A DNA stretch of 64,000 bases, taken from the NCBI RefSeq assembly GCF_963855985.1, contig NC_087093.1:5277501-5341500 (forward strand), in the 5' to 3' direction. The notes beneath the pieces are model-generated. The model did not search any database and was not told where the DNA came from. It saw nothing but the letters and a program-made list of their open reading frames with translations. The translations under genes and the position numbers were made by a program. Shown here in pieces: positions 23,153 to 32,843 of this stretch. Each line of letters starts with the position of its first letter. Positions within the stretch are counted from its first letter, which is position 1. The stretch comes from Ostrinia nubilalis (lineage: Eukaryota; Arthropoda; Insecta; Lepidoptera; Crambidae).

Positions 23153-23447
23153 TAAGGCCTCATACGTTGTGCGACGTACTGATTTCAAACATTGGCATTG
23201 TGTGTGCAGGAGTGCTTTTACGGAAAAGCGATTTAAGACGCGTATTCTTGAAATGGAACGTTATTTGCAGCCGAATCCTGCGGATGGCTTCGATGCGTCT
23301 CACACGGCGTTTATTGTTGCGGGATTCACCGCGCGAAGAGAGGCTGGCACCACCACTTCACCCATCTCGCATCAATATTTTTTGTGTTTATGCGTGCGAT
23401 AATAAGTACCGCATCACGCGCTGCGGCTCCGTAATTATGAGGCCTTA
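23153..23447. mobile_element. MITE with 12-bp perfect TIR (TAAGGCCTCATA)
   Basis: TAAGGCCTCATA at 23153-23164 has its exact complement TATGAGGCCTTA at 23436-23447. The body is less AT-rich (GTTGTGCGACGTACTG; a GCGCTGCGGCTCCG end). No target duplication is obvious. Open frames inside (23122-23451 and 23169-23402) show no motif I recognise and I do not call them genes. Confidence 0.6.
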
Positions 23448-24395
23448 TTGATGCTTATGGTGAACTTACAAACTGGTTACTAAATGCTTATTTTTATACG
23501 GAACACAATTCAATCTTACTCCTGGTGGTACCAGGAAAGGTACTAGGAGTAAGCTAAAGATGGGCGGAAATGCAATTTCAAAGATTAAATAATAACAGAA
23601 TTCGACTGAAGGTACGGTAACGTAACCTACCTGGAATTTCACGGATTTTTTTATTTTTTTTCTGTTGTCTAAGAATGTTTGAAAACTATCATTAGTAGTG
23701 ATGTTGCTATCGGAAAAAGTTATTTACTTACGATTTTTTTTCCATCAAGTGGCCTGATTTCGATAGATGAAGTTTTCACAAAAATTTTTAAATGTACGTA
23801 CCCATGTAAAGTTTTAGTGAGTACCTATTTAAAATGTTTATTTAACGAACAAACATGCTTTTAACACATCGATAAAGGAAGTAGGCAAAAAATGCGGCTA
23901 ATTGACATTCTGAAAAATACAAAGTCTATGATTTGCGTTCGATGAACCCCGCTGCAGCTGATCGAAAGTGAGGGAATTCATATCGATATTTTTGGAAACT
24001 TTCGATGTACGTTATTTCCAAAACCGTTCAAGATATGACAATAGGAACAACGGCTTCTATTTCAGATTGTTTCAGTTTCTGTGCCCTTTCAGGCTTTAGG
24101 GGGTATTTTGAAACACCCTGTATAAAGTAGGCATTTATTTCCACTTCGACTCGGTTCGGTCAACAAACCGGCCTAAGGTTTATTTAGGATCTTTTATTCT
24201 GACCTTATAATAGCAAGTAATGAATCTACATAAATGCACTTTGAATTTTGATCTGATACTTATTTCTTTCTTACTAGCCTTTGTATTTAGACCAATATCG
24301 ATTGGTGTAATGTATAAAAATACGAAACAACAAAATTATTCAGTTACCCTTTGTAGCATTGAACAATGTGTATGGCCACAGGGTCATCGGTCGTT

Positions 24396-24478
24396 ATAAA
24401 AGCAGGCGGAGGCTCGACTGGGGCGAGTGCGTCCGCGGCGCCGGGTCATCATGCTCCAAGACGGTTGATGGTTCATAA
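24396..24478 (+). promoter_or_regulatory. Candidate TATA promoter and 5' exon-like segment
   Basis: A strong TATAAAAG at 24396-24403 sits at the edge of a GC-rich patch (GGGGCGAGTGCGTCCGCGGC). About 65-70 bases downstream ATGGTTCATAAG is followed directly by GTGTAAG, a plausible donor. A TATA box, short leader and four-codon first exon before an intron is the usual layout of insect cuticular protein genes. I see no second exon with cuticle motifs downstream, so this is either a decayed gene or coincidence. Confidence 0.2.
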
Positions 24479-24639
24479 GGTGTAAGGCCAAGAAGGCAAG
24501 CTCTTAATGTGGGTAGTTTCGTAGAAACGCAACATTTTTCTGTATGAGCTCATTATGTTCTGTTTTTACGGCTTTTAAAAATGGCCGAAAAGAAGATACT
24601 TAACTCGTAAAAGTGAAAAATATTACAATACCTGGCTAC

Positions 24640-25000
24640 CTCGGTAGTTAATATCTCGTTTTTACTCGCTAGAGCAAAAAACGGCTACTGGTTAAAAAAT
24701 AACCGAACATAAAGTGGCTGCTGGTTAATATCTCGTATTAACGCTACTGGTTAAAAAATGACCCGCAAAAATGACCGAATATAAAGTGGTTGCTGGTTAA
24801 TATCTCGTATTAACTCGCTAGAGCAGAAAATGGCTACTGGGTAACATCTCGCATTACCTCGGAGAAAAAAATGGCTACTGGGTAACATCTCGCATTACCT
24901 CGGAGCAAAAGAATGGCTACTGGGTAACATCTCGCATTACCTCGGAGCAAAAAATGGCTACTGGTTAACATCGCGCGTTAACTTGGAGCTAAAAATGGGT
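24640..25000 (+). repeat. Minisatellite, ~41-bp unit
   Basis: The unit ATGGCTACTGGGTAACATCT followed by CGCATTACCTCGGAGCAAAA recurs with starts at about 24830, 24871, 24913 and 24954 (spacing 41, 42, 41). More diverged units (GGTTAATATCTCGTATTAAC type) extend back to about 24640. The divergence gradient suggests the array grew at its right end. It lies directly upstream of the 159-bp module copy at 25214, in the same orientation. Confidence 0.85.
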
Positions 25001-25213
25001 CAAAGTTACGCGTCGTGTCACAACGCTTATAATAAAAATGTACGAGCACTTGCACAAAATAGTTGTTACAACCAACCTTGTGTTGGGTCTAATTCTCGTC
25101 ACTACACTGCACAACTTAAAATAATTACGTTTTTTGTCGGTAAAAACGTCCTGGTGACGTCACTTAAGCATTTTTCTTATACTGCGTGCGGTCGTTGCGC
25201 GTGCGCACAAAGG

Positions 25214-25372
25214 AATGAGACCGCTCGGACACCGAGCCTACGGCGTGGTAGGGGTGGGGTTGCCCGCTCTTTTGTTTTTTACTACTACTACGCTGAATAT
25301 TGTGTGCGGATTGGCTTGTCGTACAGGGGTACTACACGGTAAAATAAATCTCGGAGGCGAAAACAGGATAAT
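25214..25372 (+). repeat. 159-bp module, copy 2 (plus orientation)
   Basis: The inverted counterpart of 15257-15415, identical apart from the three bases GGA in place of TTC just before GGCGAAAACAGGATAAT. It begins at AATGAGACCGCTCGGACACC and contains GGTAAAATAAATCTC. Upstream (25130-25213) is a GTGCGGTCGTTGCGCGTGCG segment not shared with copy 1. The 86-codon frame 25215-25475 arises from the module and is probably not a gene. Confidence 0.75.
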
Positions 25373-25488
25373 AATAATACAAACAGGTATTTTTGTTCTT
25401 ACAGCCAATAATGGATTCTATATATTATTACAATCTCGTAAAAAACAGTCAAAGGGGCAAAAAAAAGAAACATAGGCTCGCATGCAGG

Positions 25489-25868
25489 TTGTGTGTGTGT
25501 GTGTGTGTGTGTGTGTGAGTGTGCGTGAGTTTTCATTTACCTAATAAGTCGCAAATCTCCCTCTTGAAAGAGTGCCTGGACGTGCAAAACAAATCGACTT
25601 GACTAAACTTTTTGTTATAAATGCGGTGCATTCTGCATACCACAGAATTTTGGGAGTAATTACTGCGAGACAAAGAACTGCTAAAAAGCTTAGTATGTCT
25701 AGTACGGGTGCGAGGAGCACCAAAAGTAAGCGTTTTGGATGCAAGGTTAAGGCTGTCTATGTTGCTATTGCAGATGTTATAAAGAAAGGTCACGTCAAGT
25801 AAACAACGACGGTCTTCAAATGACATAATATTTTGGGATTTACAAGAATCCTCGTAATCTGACCACAT
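25489..25868 (-). pseudogene. Jockey-like non-LTR retrotransposon C-terminus, (CA)n tail
   Basis: The minus frame 25533-25868 starts WSDYEDSCKSQNIMSFEDRR and continues LLDVTFLYNICNSNIDS, then a PRTRTRHTKLF and SRTNYSQNSVVCRMHRIYN pattern. This is the tail of jockey/CR1-type reverse transcriptases (DYE.RL..L...L..RR...D..FLYK..N; R.TNY..NSP..RM...YN). The frame ends at TGA (25533-25535). Within about a dozen bases comes a (CA)n microsatellite (25489-25530), which is therefore the probable 3' tail of the element. The protein is 5'-truncated. The plus frame 25572-25802 is a shadow. Confidence 0.75.
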
Positions 25869-25988
25869 GTGGTATTCTTAATTACAGAACTAATAATTAC
25901 AGTAACTAATAGTATTGATAATTACAGAACGATATTAAAGGACAATGTTCTACGACCTAATTAATTATTTATTGACTCTGCTCATCAA

Positions 25989-27100
25989 TACAGTGTAAGT
26001 CACGTTAAAGTGTACATATGAAAATAGATGAAACTAGACCTATTTTTATCGACAAAAAAGAGGTCAAAAAATTTTTGAGATTTTTTTAAAAAAAATTAAT
26101 GAATTTTTTTTCTTCCAATTACTTATTGTAAAGAAAGCGTAATAACTTTTAAACTAAGCGGTATATCCTGATAAAATAAAAACAGTAATAATGCTAAATA
26201 ATAGGCGATACTAAAAAAATACATAAAATATACAAAAAAGGCCAACAAATAGTAAAAAATGAAACTTTTTGAAAAAAATCTGCTTTTAAATTCGTGTTTT
26301 TTTTGGTTATTTGATAAATTTCTCCAAAAAATGCCCCTATAACCGGTGGTTTTTATTACTTTGTATTATTTTCTATCGTATTACCTTCGTAAAACCAAAA
26401 ATTGCATGTCTCTATCCCTATCACAACGTTTGCAATGATCGTTTGAACTAAGCCTCTCCGGGCGCGCCATTCAAAGCTTCGGTAACAACGAAACTGAAAA
26501 TGGCTCTAGATTTGTAATTTTGATAAAGACAAGTTAGATTTCATATAAAAACAAAAGATTTCGAAGTAAAATAAGCATTTTAGTTAAAATTAAAATTGTC
26601 TCTACCTGTAGCGGAGAATAATGTTGTGGCAGGCCTTTGTTCAAACGATCATAGCAAATGTTGTGATAGGGATAGAGACATGCAATTTTTGGTTTTACGA
26701 AGGTAATACGATAGAGAATAATACAAAGTAATAAAAACCACCAGTTATAGGGGCCTTTTTTGGAGAAATTTATCAAATAACCTAAAAAACACGAATTTAA
26801 AAGCAGTTTTTTTTTTCAAAAAGTTTCATTTTTTACTATTTGTTGGCCTTTTTTGTGTATTTTATGTATTTTTTTTAGTATCGCCTGTTATTTAGCATTA
26901 TTACTGTTTTTATTTTATCAGGATATACCGCTTAGTTTAAAAGTTATTACGCTTTCTTTACAATAAGTAATTGGAAGAAAAAAAATTCATTAATTTTTTT
27001 TAAAAAAATCTCAAAAAATTTTTGACCTCTTTTTTGTCGATAAAAATAGGTCTAGTTTCATCTATTTTCATATGTACACTTTAACGTGACTCACACTGTA
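25989..27100. mobile_element. Long-arm foldback DNA element, copy 1 (1.1 kb)
   Basis: Two inverted arms of about 450 bases flank a ~190-base centre (GGGCGCGCCATTCAAAGCTT to CTACCTGTAGCGGAGAATAA). Outer ends are TACAGTGTAAGTCACGTTAA and its inverse TTAACGTGACTCACACTGTA, with TA at each border. Arms share GTGTACATATGAAAATAGAT, TTTTTATCGACAAAAAAGAG, ACCGCTTAGTTTAAAAGTTA and the TCTATCCCTATCACAAC block. Frame 26534-26776 lies in the right arm and recurs in copy 2, but is a by-product of the repeat. Likely a non-autonomous Tc1/mariner-type element. Confidence 0.92.
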
Positions 27101-27624
27101 TATCTTCAAATGTTTGTAATAAAATATAAAAATATTGATTCAATACTACCACTCACAATCTTTGACTTTTTGTGGCACTTATAGGCGATCTCATCAATCA
27201 TTCCGCAGATGATTTATGGATAGGACAAACCTACACTATAAGAGCCCACGGGAAGCACTTTTTTCAGGAAAGTAGATTACCTTGTCGCCGCTAGTGGGTA
27301 GTGTATTTATTTATAGCACCACAACTTAAAGTGTTTGATACTTCAAACGACAACTTTTAAGATCTGCTACCACAAAGATAGACTTTCGAACTTGTTCTCT
27401 ACTTCTACATGTATTTTTTTCAATTTTGTTTCCTGCTAAACTAAGTTCAGTTATTTCAGGTTTCAGTGTGGGCGATGTTTTGTTTGATGCGTGACGTAGG
27501 CAGACATAAGTGGATACAGGTCACAGGGCAACAGAGAGGAGAGTAAAAGATCCTCTGTCACCCTCTTAATAGCGGTCTAACGAAACTTACGCCATTTAAG
27601 AGGAACTTTAGGCCGCGAGTACAC

Positions 27625-27748
27625 TAAGGCTGAGTTGCACCAACTTACTTTGACTTTAACAAAGTCAAAAATCTATCAAACTCCATACAAAAAACACCGG
27701 TTATCGTTATAGTTACGGTCATAGTTAAGTAGTGCAACTCAGCCTAAA
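27625..27748. mobile_element. MITE family B, copy 2
   Basis: TAAGGCTGAGTTGCACCAAC at the left and GTGCAACTCAGCCTAA at the right. Internal AACACCGGTTATCGTTATAG and AAAATCTATCAAACTCCATA match copy 1 in inverse orientation. Ends are nearly perfect inverted repeats and this is the best-preserved copy in the window. Confidence 0.85.
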
Positions 27749-27797
27749 TGTTTTAAAGCATGTCACTTAGCGCTATGGCATCTAATTTTGTTTTAAT

Positions 27798-28131
27798 AGA
27801 TGCTAATTTGAAATGAGGAAATCCGTAAACGAACTAAAGTCGCTGACATAGCCCGACGGATTAGCAAGCTGAAGTGGCAATGGGCAGGGCACATAGTGCG
27901 CAGAACTGACGGCCGATGGGGCAGCAAGGTTCTGGAATGGAGGCCGCGTACCGGAAGGCGCAGCGTGGGACGTCCACCTACAAGGTGGACCGACGACATC
28001 GTAAAGGTGGCAGGGAGGCGCTGGATGCAGGCCGCTACCAATCGATCAATGTGGAAAGCATTAGGGGAGGCCTATGTTCAGCAGTGGACGTCCTATGGCT
28101 GACATGATGATGATGATGAGATGCTAATTTG
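27798..28131 (+). mobile_element. 5'-truncated RTE fragment with 13-bp TSD and (GAT)n tail
   Basis: AGATGCTAATTTG occurs at 27798-27810 and 28119-28131. Between them, one uninterrupted plus-strand frame encodes NEEIRKRTKVADIARRISKL, KWQWAGHIVRRTDGRWGSKV, LEWRPRTGRRSVGRPPTRWT and DDIVKVAGRRWMQAATNRSM, ending WKALGEAYVQQWTSYG, the RTE C-terminus. It finishes in GACATGATGATGATGATG. The open frame and intact duplication indicate a young insertion, truncated to its last ~300 bases. Confidence 0.93.
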
Positions 28132-28994
28132 CAAAGTAAATTATAGTTTGATGAGCTACGAGATGTTCAATTAATTTTCAACTGACAACTTTGTTTTAAG
28201 TAACATTGTGCTAAAAATAATAAAGCTACATGGAAAAATGGCTCTACAGAAGTAGAGTGATGGTTATGGCGAATATAGCGTATTGGTGGTACAGAAGTAA
28301 TAAACTACTCCCGCTCCGACTCACACTGCGCCTGATATTGTCACCGAAAACCATCATTTATTCTACTCGCTCGAGATAAACTTCCTACAAAACGATTAGA
28401 AAGGATAGTACAGGGTATTAGTTAAGTAGGACGATCGTGTTGCTTAGAAATTTGGCTGTCTTAAAATTTGATAGATATTGAATATTTTATACTCAAAAGC
28501 CTATAATTTCCAACCCAGTAGGTAGAGTAAATTTTGAACTGCTTTAGAGGTCTGGAATGAATTATATAAATTATTAAAAGCTTCAGTGATTAAAACAAGA
28601 GAACCGTTCCAAACTTCTGGCACAAACATATCAAAGCATCAACTAACTTCAAATTAAGGGCTTATGTGCAATTTGTGCGGAATGACCCTTACCTTTTACC
28701 GGATTAAACTGAAGATAATAAGGATTTTAGAGTTTCGCAATAGCTCATTCGAATAAACCAGCTCGGTATACGTAAGGGGCCTAATGCAAATTATCCGTGG
28801 TGTGGCGTACTTATCGGTAGTACATTTTTACTTAAAACTTTATACAGGGTTGAAATGATAAGTGATCTCACTCGATTATTTCTAAACTATACAAGATATC
28901 GAAAAACTGATTACTGATCCTGAAAGTGCTCCACGAGCTCTTTCAAACGCTATTACATGTTCGAATACTATTCTGTGACACAATTTCTGTACGG
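28132..28994. other. Non-coding stretch
   Basis: No exon, RNA gene or repeat end recognised. Confidence 0.4.
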
Positions 28995-29235
28995 CTAGCA
29001 CGAAAAACTTTCGAGTTCAAATCGTTTGCGTACTCGAATCGCCATCAAAAGATTTAGTAAGAAAACTACAACAGCGCCCCTGTAAACGTGTCGTAAAGTG
29101 AACTTAGTATGAGATGTGGTTGCACGAAACTTATTTTGAGAATCAAAATTGTCACGTTATCGTTCAATTCGAAGATTGAGTATCGAATTTTATCGAATAC
29201 GCAAACGATTCGAAGACGAAAGTTGTTCATGCTAG
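28995..29235. mobile_element. MITE with ~50-bp TIR (CTAGCAYGAA)
   Basis: CTAGCACGAAAAACTTTCGA continuing into AAATCGTTTGCGTACTCGAA at the left is mirrored by the right end, whose minus strand reads CTAGCATGAACAACTTTCGT continuing into GAATCGTTTGCGTATTCGAT. The arms are about 50 bases with scattered mismatches; total length about 240. It is non-coding. Confidence 0.75.
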
Positions 29236-30349
29236 AGGTACTGTATTAAAAATTCATTTTTCCTACGAAAAGCAACGCTAAAAATACTTACAAAGTTTTA
29301 AATTTTTAAGTGTAAAGTGGGTGTCGAATAAAATATAATAAGATAAAACTAATGTAATTGGATACACTCGTATCTCTCAATCTCTGTTTAAAAGATAACT
29401 GTATTATTTGCATCTAAATTGAAGCTGTGGAAGTGCAAGTAACCCCAACACCCGCTGCACGCGAGTGTAACTTGCACTTGACCGGTTTTCGTTCCTACTT
29501 CATAATGAGATGGTGATTATTTATTCCTGAATATAAAAACTCACTTCGATTTTGCATTTGTTCATAATGTCAGTTTTTATGATGTTACTGTACTGTGAAA
29601 TGAAATTAAATAAAATAGTTTATTCAGCACATAGGCCCTTTCCAGGGCACTTATACACGTCCCAAATATAGCTTGCCCTACCAAATAACTATTGTGTTAA
29701 ATAGTAGTTAATTCTACGTGAACACAGAATTTAACAGCAAATGTTAGTTTGGTTCGGGAAATAAGTGAAGATCTATTCATCTACTTCTATTCTACTTTTT
29801 GATATTATGATATCCTGCCTACGAGTATCTCAATATTGTGTAGCATGAATGTTCTATTTTTACATTTCGTTGACTATCTTTTTACTATCCCAACGGATTG
29901 TAGATGTATTTGTAAATAATTTCAGCTTGTCACGCGTTCAGATAAACAAGGTGTTGACAGACGTACATTCGATAGTAATCGTATCGAACCCTAAAAATAA
30001 TCTAGATTGGTAAATGTGTGGGAGTGACACTTGTGCGGTTGTGGCATTCACATGTTTTCTCGTATTTTATTATTCATACTACGGCGTCTGGATATACTGA
30101 TTGTTCTTTAAAGATGGAATTGTGTAAGATTATATAAAATGTGAATACATTTTGTGGATCTTGTCTTTGACTTAATATTTTATTCAAAGTTGTTATATCA
30201 CTAAATAAATACTCTCTTTTTCAGACACATTTTTTAAAATGTATTTACATATTTAAAAGACTTTCGATGAAATCCTTTGGTCACATTGATGTTAAAGCCA
30301 TGTAAAAGTAAGCGCCTTAATTTACTTATTAAGCGTCATTGACTTTTAA
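29236..30349. other. Non-coding stretch with a retroelement-tail-like segment
   Basis: At about 29600-29700 the sequence TTTATTCAGCACATAGGCCC, TTTCCAGGGCACTTATACACG and TAGCTTGCCCTACCA resembles a 3'-end repeat I associate with lepidopteran retroelements. No coding sequence accompanies it. The rest is unremarkable AT-rich DNA. Confidence 0.35.
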
Positions 30350-30734
30350 TACAAGGTGACTTTGCAAACAGTATCGATTTTTTTAATTAGCTCTAGAACA
30401 ATTTAACAATACAACTTTATCTTTATTATTTTTAATCGTGGTATTTTTCGCAAAAAAAATAGTGAAAATCTTATTGCCCATAAATCTTAAGTTTTAAAAG
30501 ATAAGGCTTATTTTCGCCCACCATTACGTCTTTTAAGCTTTGCAGTTAACTATATGAAGGTATTTTTCTGTGAACGAAGTAAATTATCCACGTGTGCCAA
30601 TTTTTTAACCACGCATAGCTGATAAAACAAATTAAATATGAAAAAAAAAGGTTTCTTTACGTAAATCGATTAAGTTAGTACTGATTGTAAGTCGCTCCTA
30701 AAAATTTGGACACTGATTGCAATGTCACCCTGTA
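30350..30734. mobile_element. MITE family A, copy 2
   Basis: It runs from TACAAGGTGACTTTGCAAAC to CTGATTGCAATGTCACCCTGTA and aligns end to end with 3311-3695 at almost the same length. TA at both ends. Differences are substitutions and a few small indels, so the two insertions are not a recent duplication of one locus. Confidence 0.8.
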
Positions 30735-31337
30735 TAAGCAATTTAGGTTTTAATCAAAAGTCAATTTAAATAAAAGCTTCAAAAAAGCTTGAATATACAC
30801 TAAGACTTAAATAAAGAGTGGTGTTAAAATTCGTCGAAAATTCAGACATTAAAATTTAAAAATCTTAGCGCAAACAATTTCTAAAGTTTGTGTGACTCCA
30901 GGCTGAACTGTGATAAATATTTATGACATAATTACGCTCTTCGAAACTTCGATTACACAGCCACGAAGAATTTGGGACCACTTCGTTCGCAGGCATATGT
31001 TTCGTCGGAAAGTTACGGCGTCGCTTGCAAACTTTGCGTAGTTATTCGGGCTTTTCTCTTCCCTTCATTGACTTTGATTACTACGAACTTGACTAGATAC
31101 AGAAAGAAAAAACAAGGAAGGCAGCATAAACATTTTTATATGGAACCCTGTATGGACGTTTACAAGAATTCGTGGAATTCTGAGAATGCATTGATGTAGC
31201 TTTTTCGACCTTTTGAAGACGTTATGAAATATTTATTTTAATAAGAGACATTACGAAAATGTTTTGCTTATGGCATATCATTTTCGCAGAATTTCATAAA
31301 TCGATGCAAAAGCTGGCAAAGATAATTCACTGTAATT
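30735..31337. other. Non-coding stretch
   Basis: No recognisable content. The plus frame 30972-31199 has no motif and no splice borders that fit the beat-like gene. Confidence 0.35.
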
Positions 31338-31820
31338 AACCGACTTCAAAAAAGGAGGAGGTTATATGTTCGACTGTATGTATTTTTTTTTCTATGTATG
31401 TTCACCGATTACTCCGTCAATTGTGGACCGATTTTCAAAATTCTTTTTTTTTTCGATAGGGTACACTTCTGAGGTGGTCCCATTGTCACCAAGTTAGGAT
31501 CTGATGATGGGATCCTAGGGAAATCGAGGGCAACCCTCAAATTTTATAGGCACGTATATCGTTTTTCAAACTTTTTCTTAAGTTATTTAAGTATTTGCTC
31601 CTGGAAATCATCATCTCATATTGATGAGCTGATGATAGAAGGTAAAACTCCTTAATGCTTAGGAGTTGGAAGATAATTCTTTTAATTTTATAGATAAGTA
31701 TAGTTTCTAAAGTCATTCAAGTGTTTACATCAGATATTCATCATCTCATCATGATGAACTGGTCATGGTAGGTACAACTCCTTAATGCTTAGGAGTTGGA
31801 GGATAATTCTTTAAATATTA
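31338..31820 (+). repeat. AACCGACTTCAAAAAAGGAGGAGG dispersed repeat
   Basis: Starts AACCGACTTCAAAAAAGGAG followed by GAGGTTATATGTTCGACTG. The same start occurs at 34976 and 43779. The body contains a directly duplicated ~130-base unit ending in CTCCTTAATGCTTAGGAGTT (near 31650 and 31780). It is interrupted at 31821 by a TIR element. Its intact GGTTATATG junction is useful as the empty-site reference for the insertion at 35005. Confidence 0.65.
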
Positions 31821-32343
31821 TACACTCGGCATCAAATAAATCGCACCTCCCGCGACAAGCACTTATCAAACGTATGCATCCCCACTTCCCACCAACATTG
31901 GTACCATTTGAAAGCCTAGTTCTAAACTTCATTTCATTAAAGGAAAGGTTTTTACCCCCAAAATGTGTCTTTACAAGGATCCAGAGTCATTTCTTAAAAA
32001 AATAGGTAGTTACGCTATAGCCATTTTTTATGACTATAAAACTGTTAAGTTGGGATTAATCGCTTTCCATCTGTTAAAGAGGACACGTGAGATCTTTATT
32101 TGGTATTATAACCATAAAAATTGGTCTAATTGATCCCAGAGGTGAGCCCAAAGTGAGGTCTATTTTCAAGTCACATTTATGGTATATGTTAATCATTTAT
32201 TTAGAAATGAAATGTATTTTTCTTAAAGGATATTTATTGGGCTTTCAAATAACACCAATATTGTTGGGGTACCATGATTGTGTCAGAAGAAAATCTTTAA
32301 AGTTCGCGTCGCGGAAGGTACGGTTTATTTGATGTTGAGTGTA
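31821..32343. mobile_element. TIR element, ~520 bp (TACACTC ends)
   Basis: TACACTCGGCATCAAATAAA at the left is mirrored at the right, whose minus strand reads TACACTCAACATCAAATAAA; about 36 outer bases match at roughly 80%. Weaker inverted similarity continues inward (CATTGGTACCATTTGAAAGC against its right-hand partner). TA flanks it. Short frames inside (31796-32005, 32087-32332) show no transposase motif, so a non-autonomous mariner-type element is likely. Confidence 0.75.
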
Positions 32344-32590
32344 GTTACAAATAGACCAACAGTTGTATTCTTTCATGTTTTTAAGGTGGGCTGACGGTTT
32401 AAGGTCTTTTTAGGTTTCCTATATGGTAACCTGTATTTTGTAGGGAATATTATTTTACACTAGACATGAAGAATATGGTCTAAATGTACTGCCTACCTTC
32501 AGTGGTAACATCAAGGTAATAATTAGTTATAGTTAACTAAAAAGCAAGAAATAAGTAAAATTTTATAAAAAAAAATAAAACCGACTCCAA

Positions 32591-32836
32591 AAAACCTACA
32601 CTAAAAAGTAGAAAAATAATTACTAATTACCTACTTATTTATTAGGACGAATTAATATTTATGTAGGTATACCATGATTGATACTTTTGGAGTCGGTGCA
32701 GGCAAACTTTACATGTTTCATAATCTTGGCACCGACTCCAGAAGTATCAATCATGGTATACCTACATACATATTAATTCATCCTAATAAATAAGTAGGTA
32801 ATTATTAATTATTTTTCTACTTTTTAGTGTAGGTTT
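32591..32836. repeat. Near-perfect inverted repeat, ~108-bp arms
   Basis: Left arm 32591-32700 (AAACCTACACTAAAAAGTAG through TACTTTTGGAGTCGGTGC) and right arm 32729-32836 are complementary at well over 90%, separated by only 28 bases. Each outer end joins an ACCGACTCC-type motif. A shorter copy of one arm recurs at about 42800-42872. Confidence 0.9.
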
Positions 32837-32843
32837 TTTTTTA

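Larger units (their letters stand above)
19069..24123. mobile_element. Candidate 5 kb TIR-bounded element or nested pair
   Basis: The left border TACAGGGTGTTTCAAAAAAA (19069) is matched in inverse at 24100-24123 (the minus strand there reads TACAGGGTGTTTCAAAATAC). The similarity runs roughly 40 bases inward (CCCCTAA..CTGAA.GGG). TA is at both borders. Inside lie a DUF4817-type transposase N-terminus near the left end and a decayed piggyBac-type frame. The two ends could belong to one large element carrying later insertions, or be single ends of two related elements that happen to face each other. Confidence 0.5.

Noticed and set aside
24640..25000. A CRISPR-like array
   Set aside because: The ~41-bp units are contiguous with no unique spacers, and the DNA is eukaryotic; it is a minisatellite.
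25572..25802. 76-codon basic plus-strand frame
   Set aside because: Antisense shadow of the jockey-like RT C-terminus, which has the stronger family match.
26534..26776. 80-codon frame conserved at 57295-57570 as a transposon protein
   Set aside because: It lies in one arm of the foldback element; conservation is that of the repeat DNA and the peptide has no recognisable motif.
27896..28102. A host protein gene (68-codon frame with arginine-rich motif)
   Set aside because: The frame is the C-terminal end of an RTE retrotransposon found repeatedly in the window, here with its own target-site duplication.
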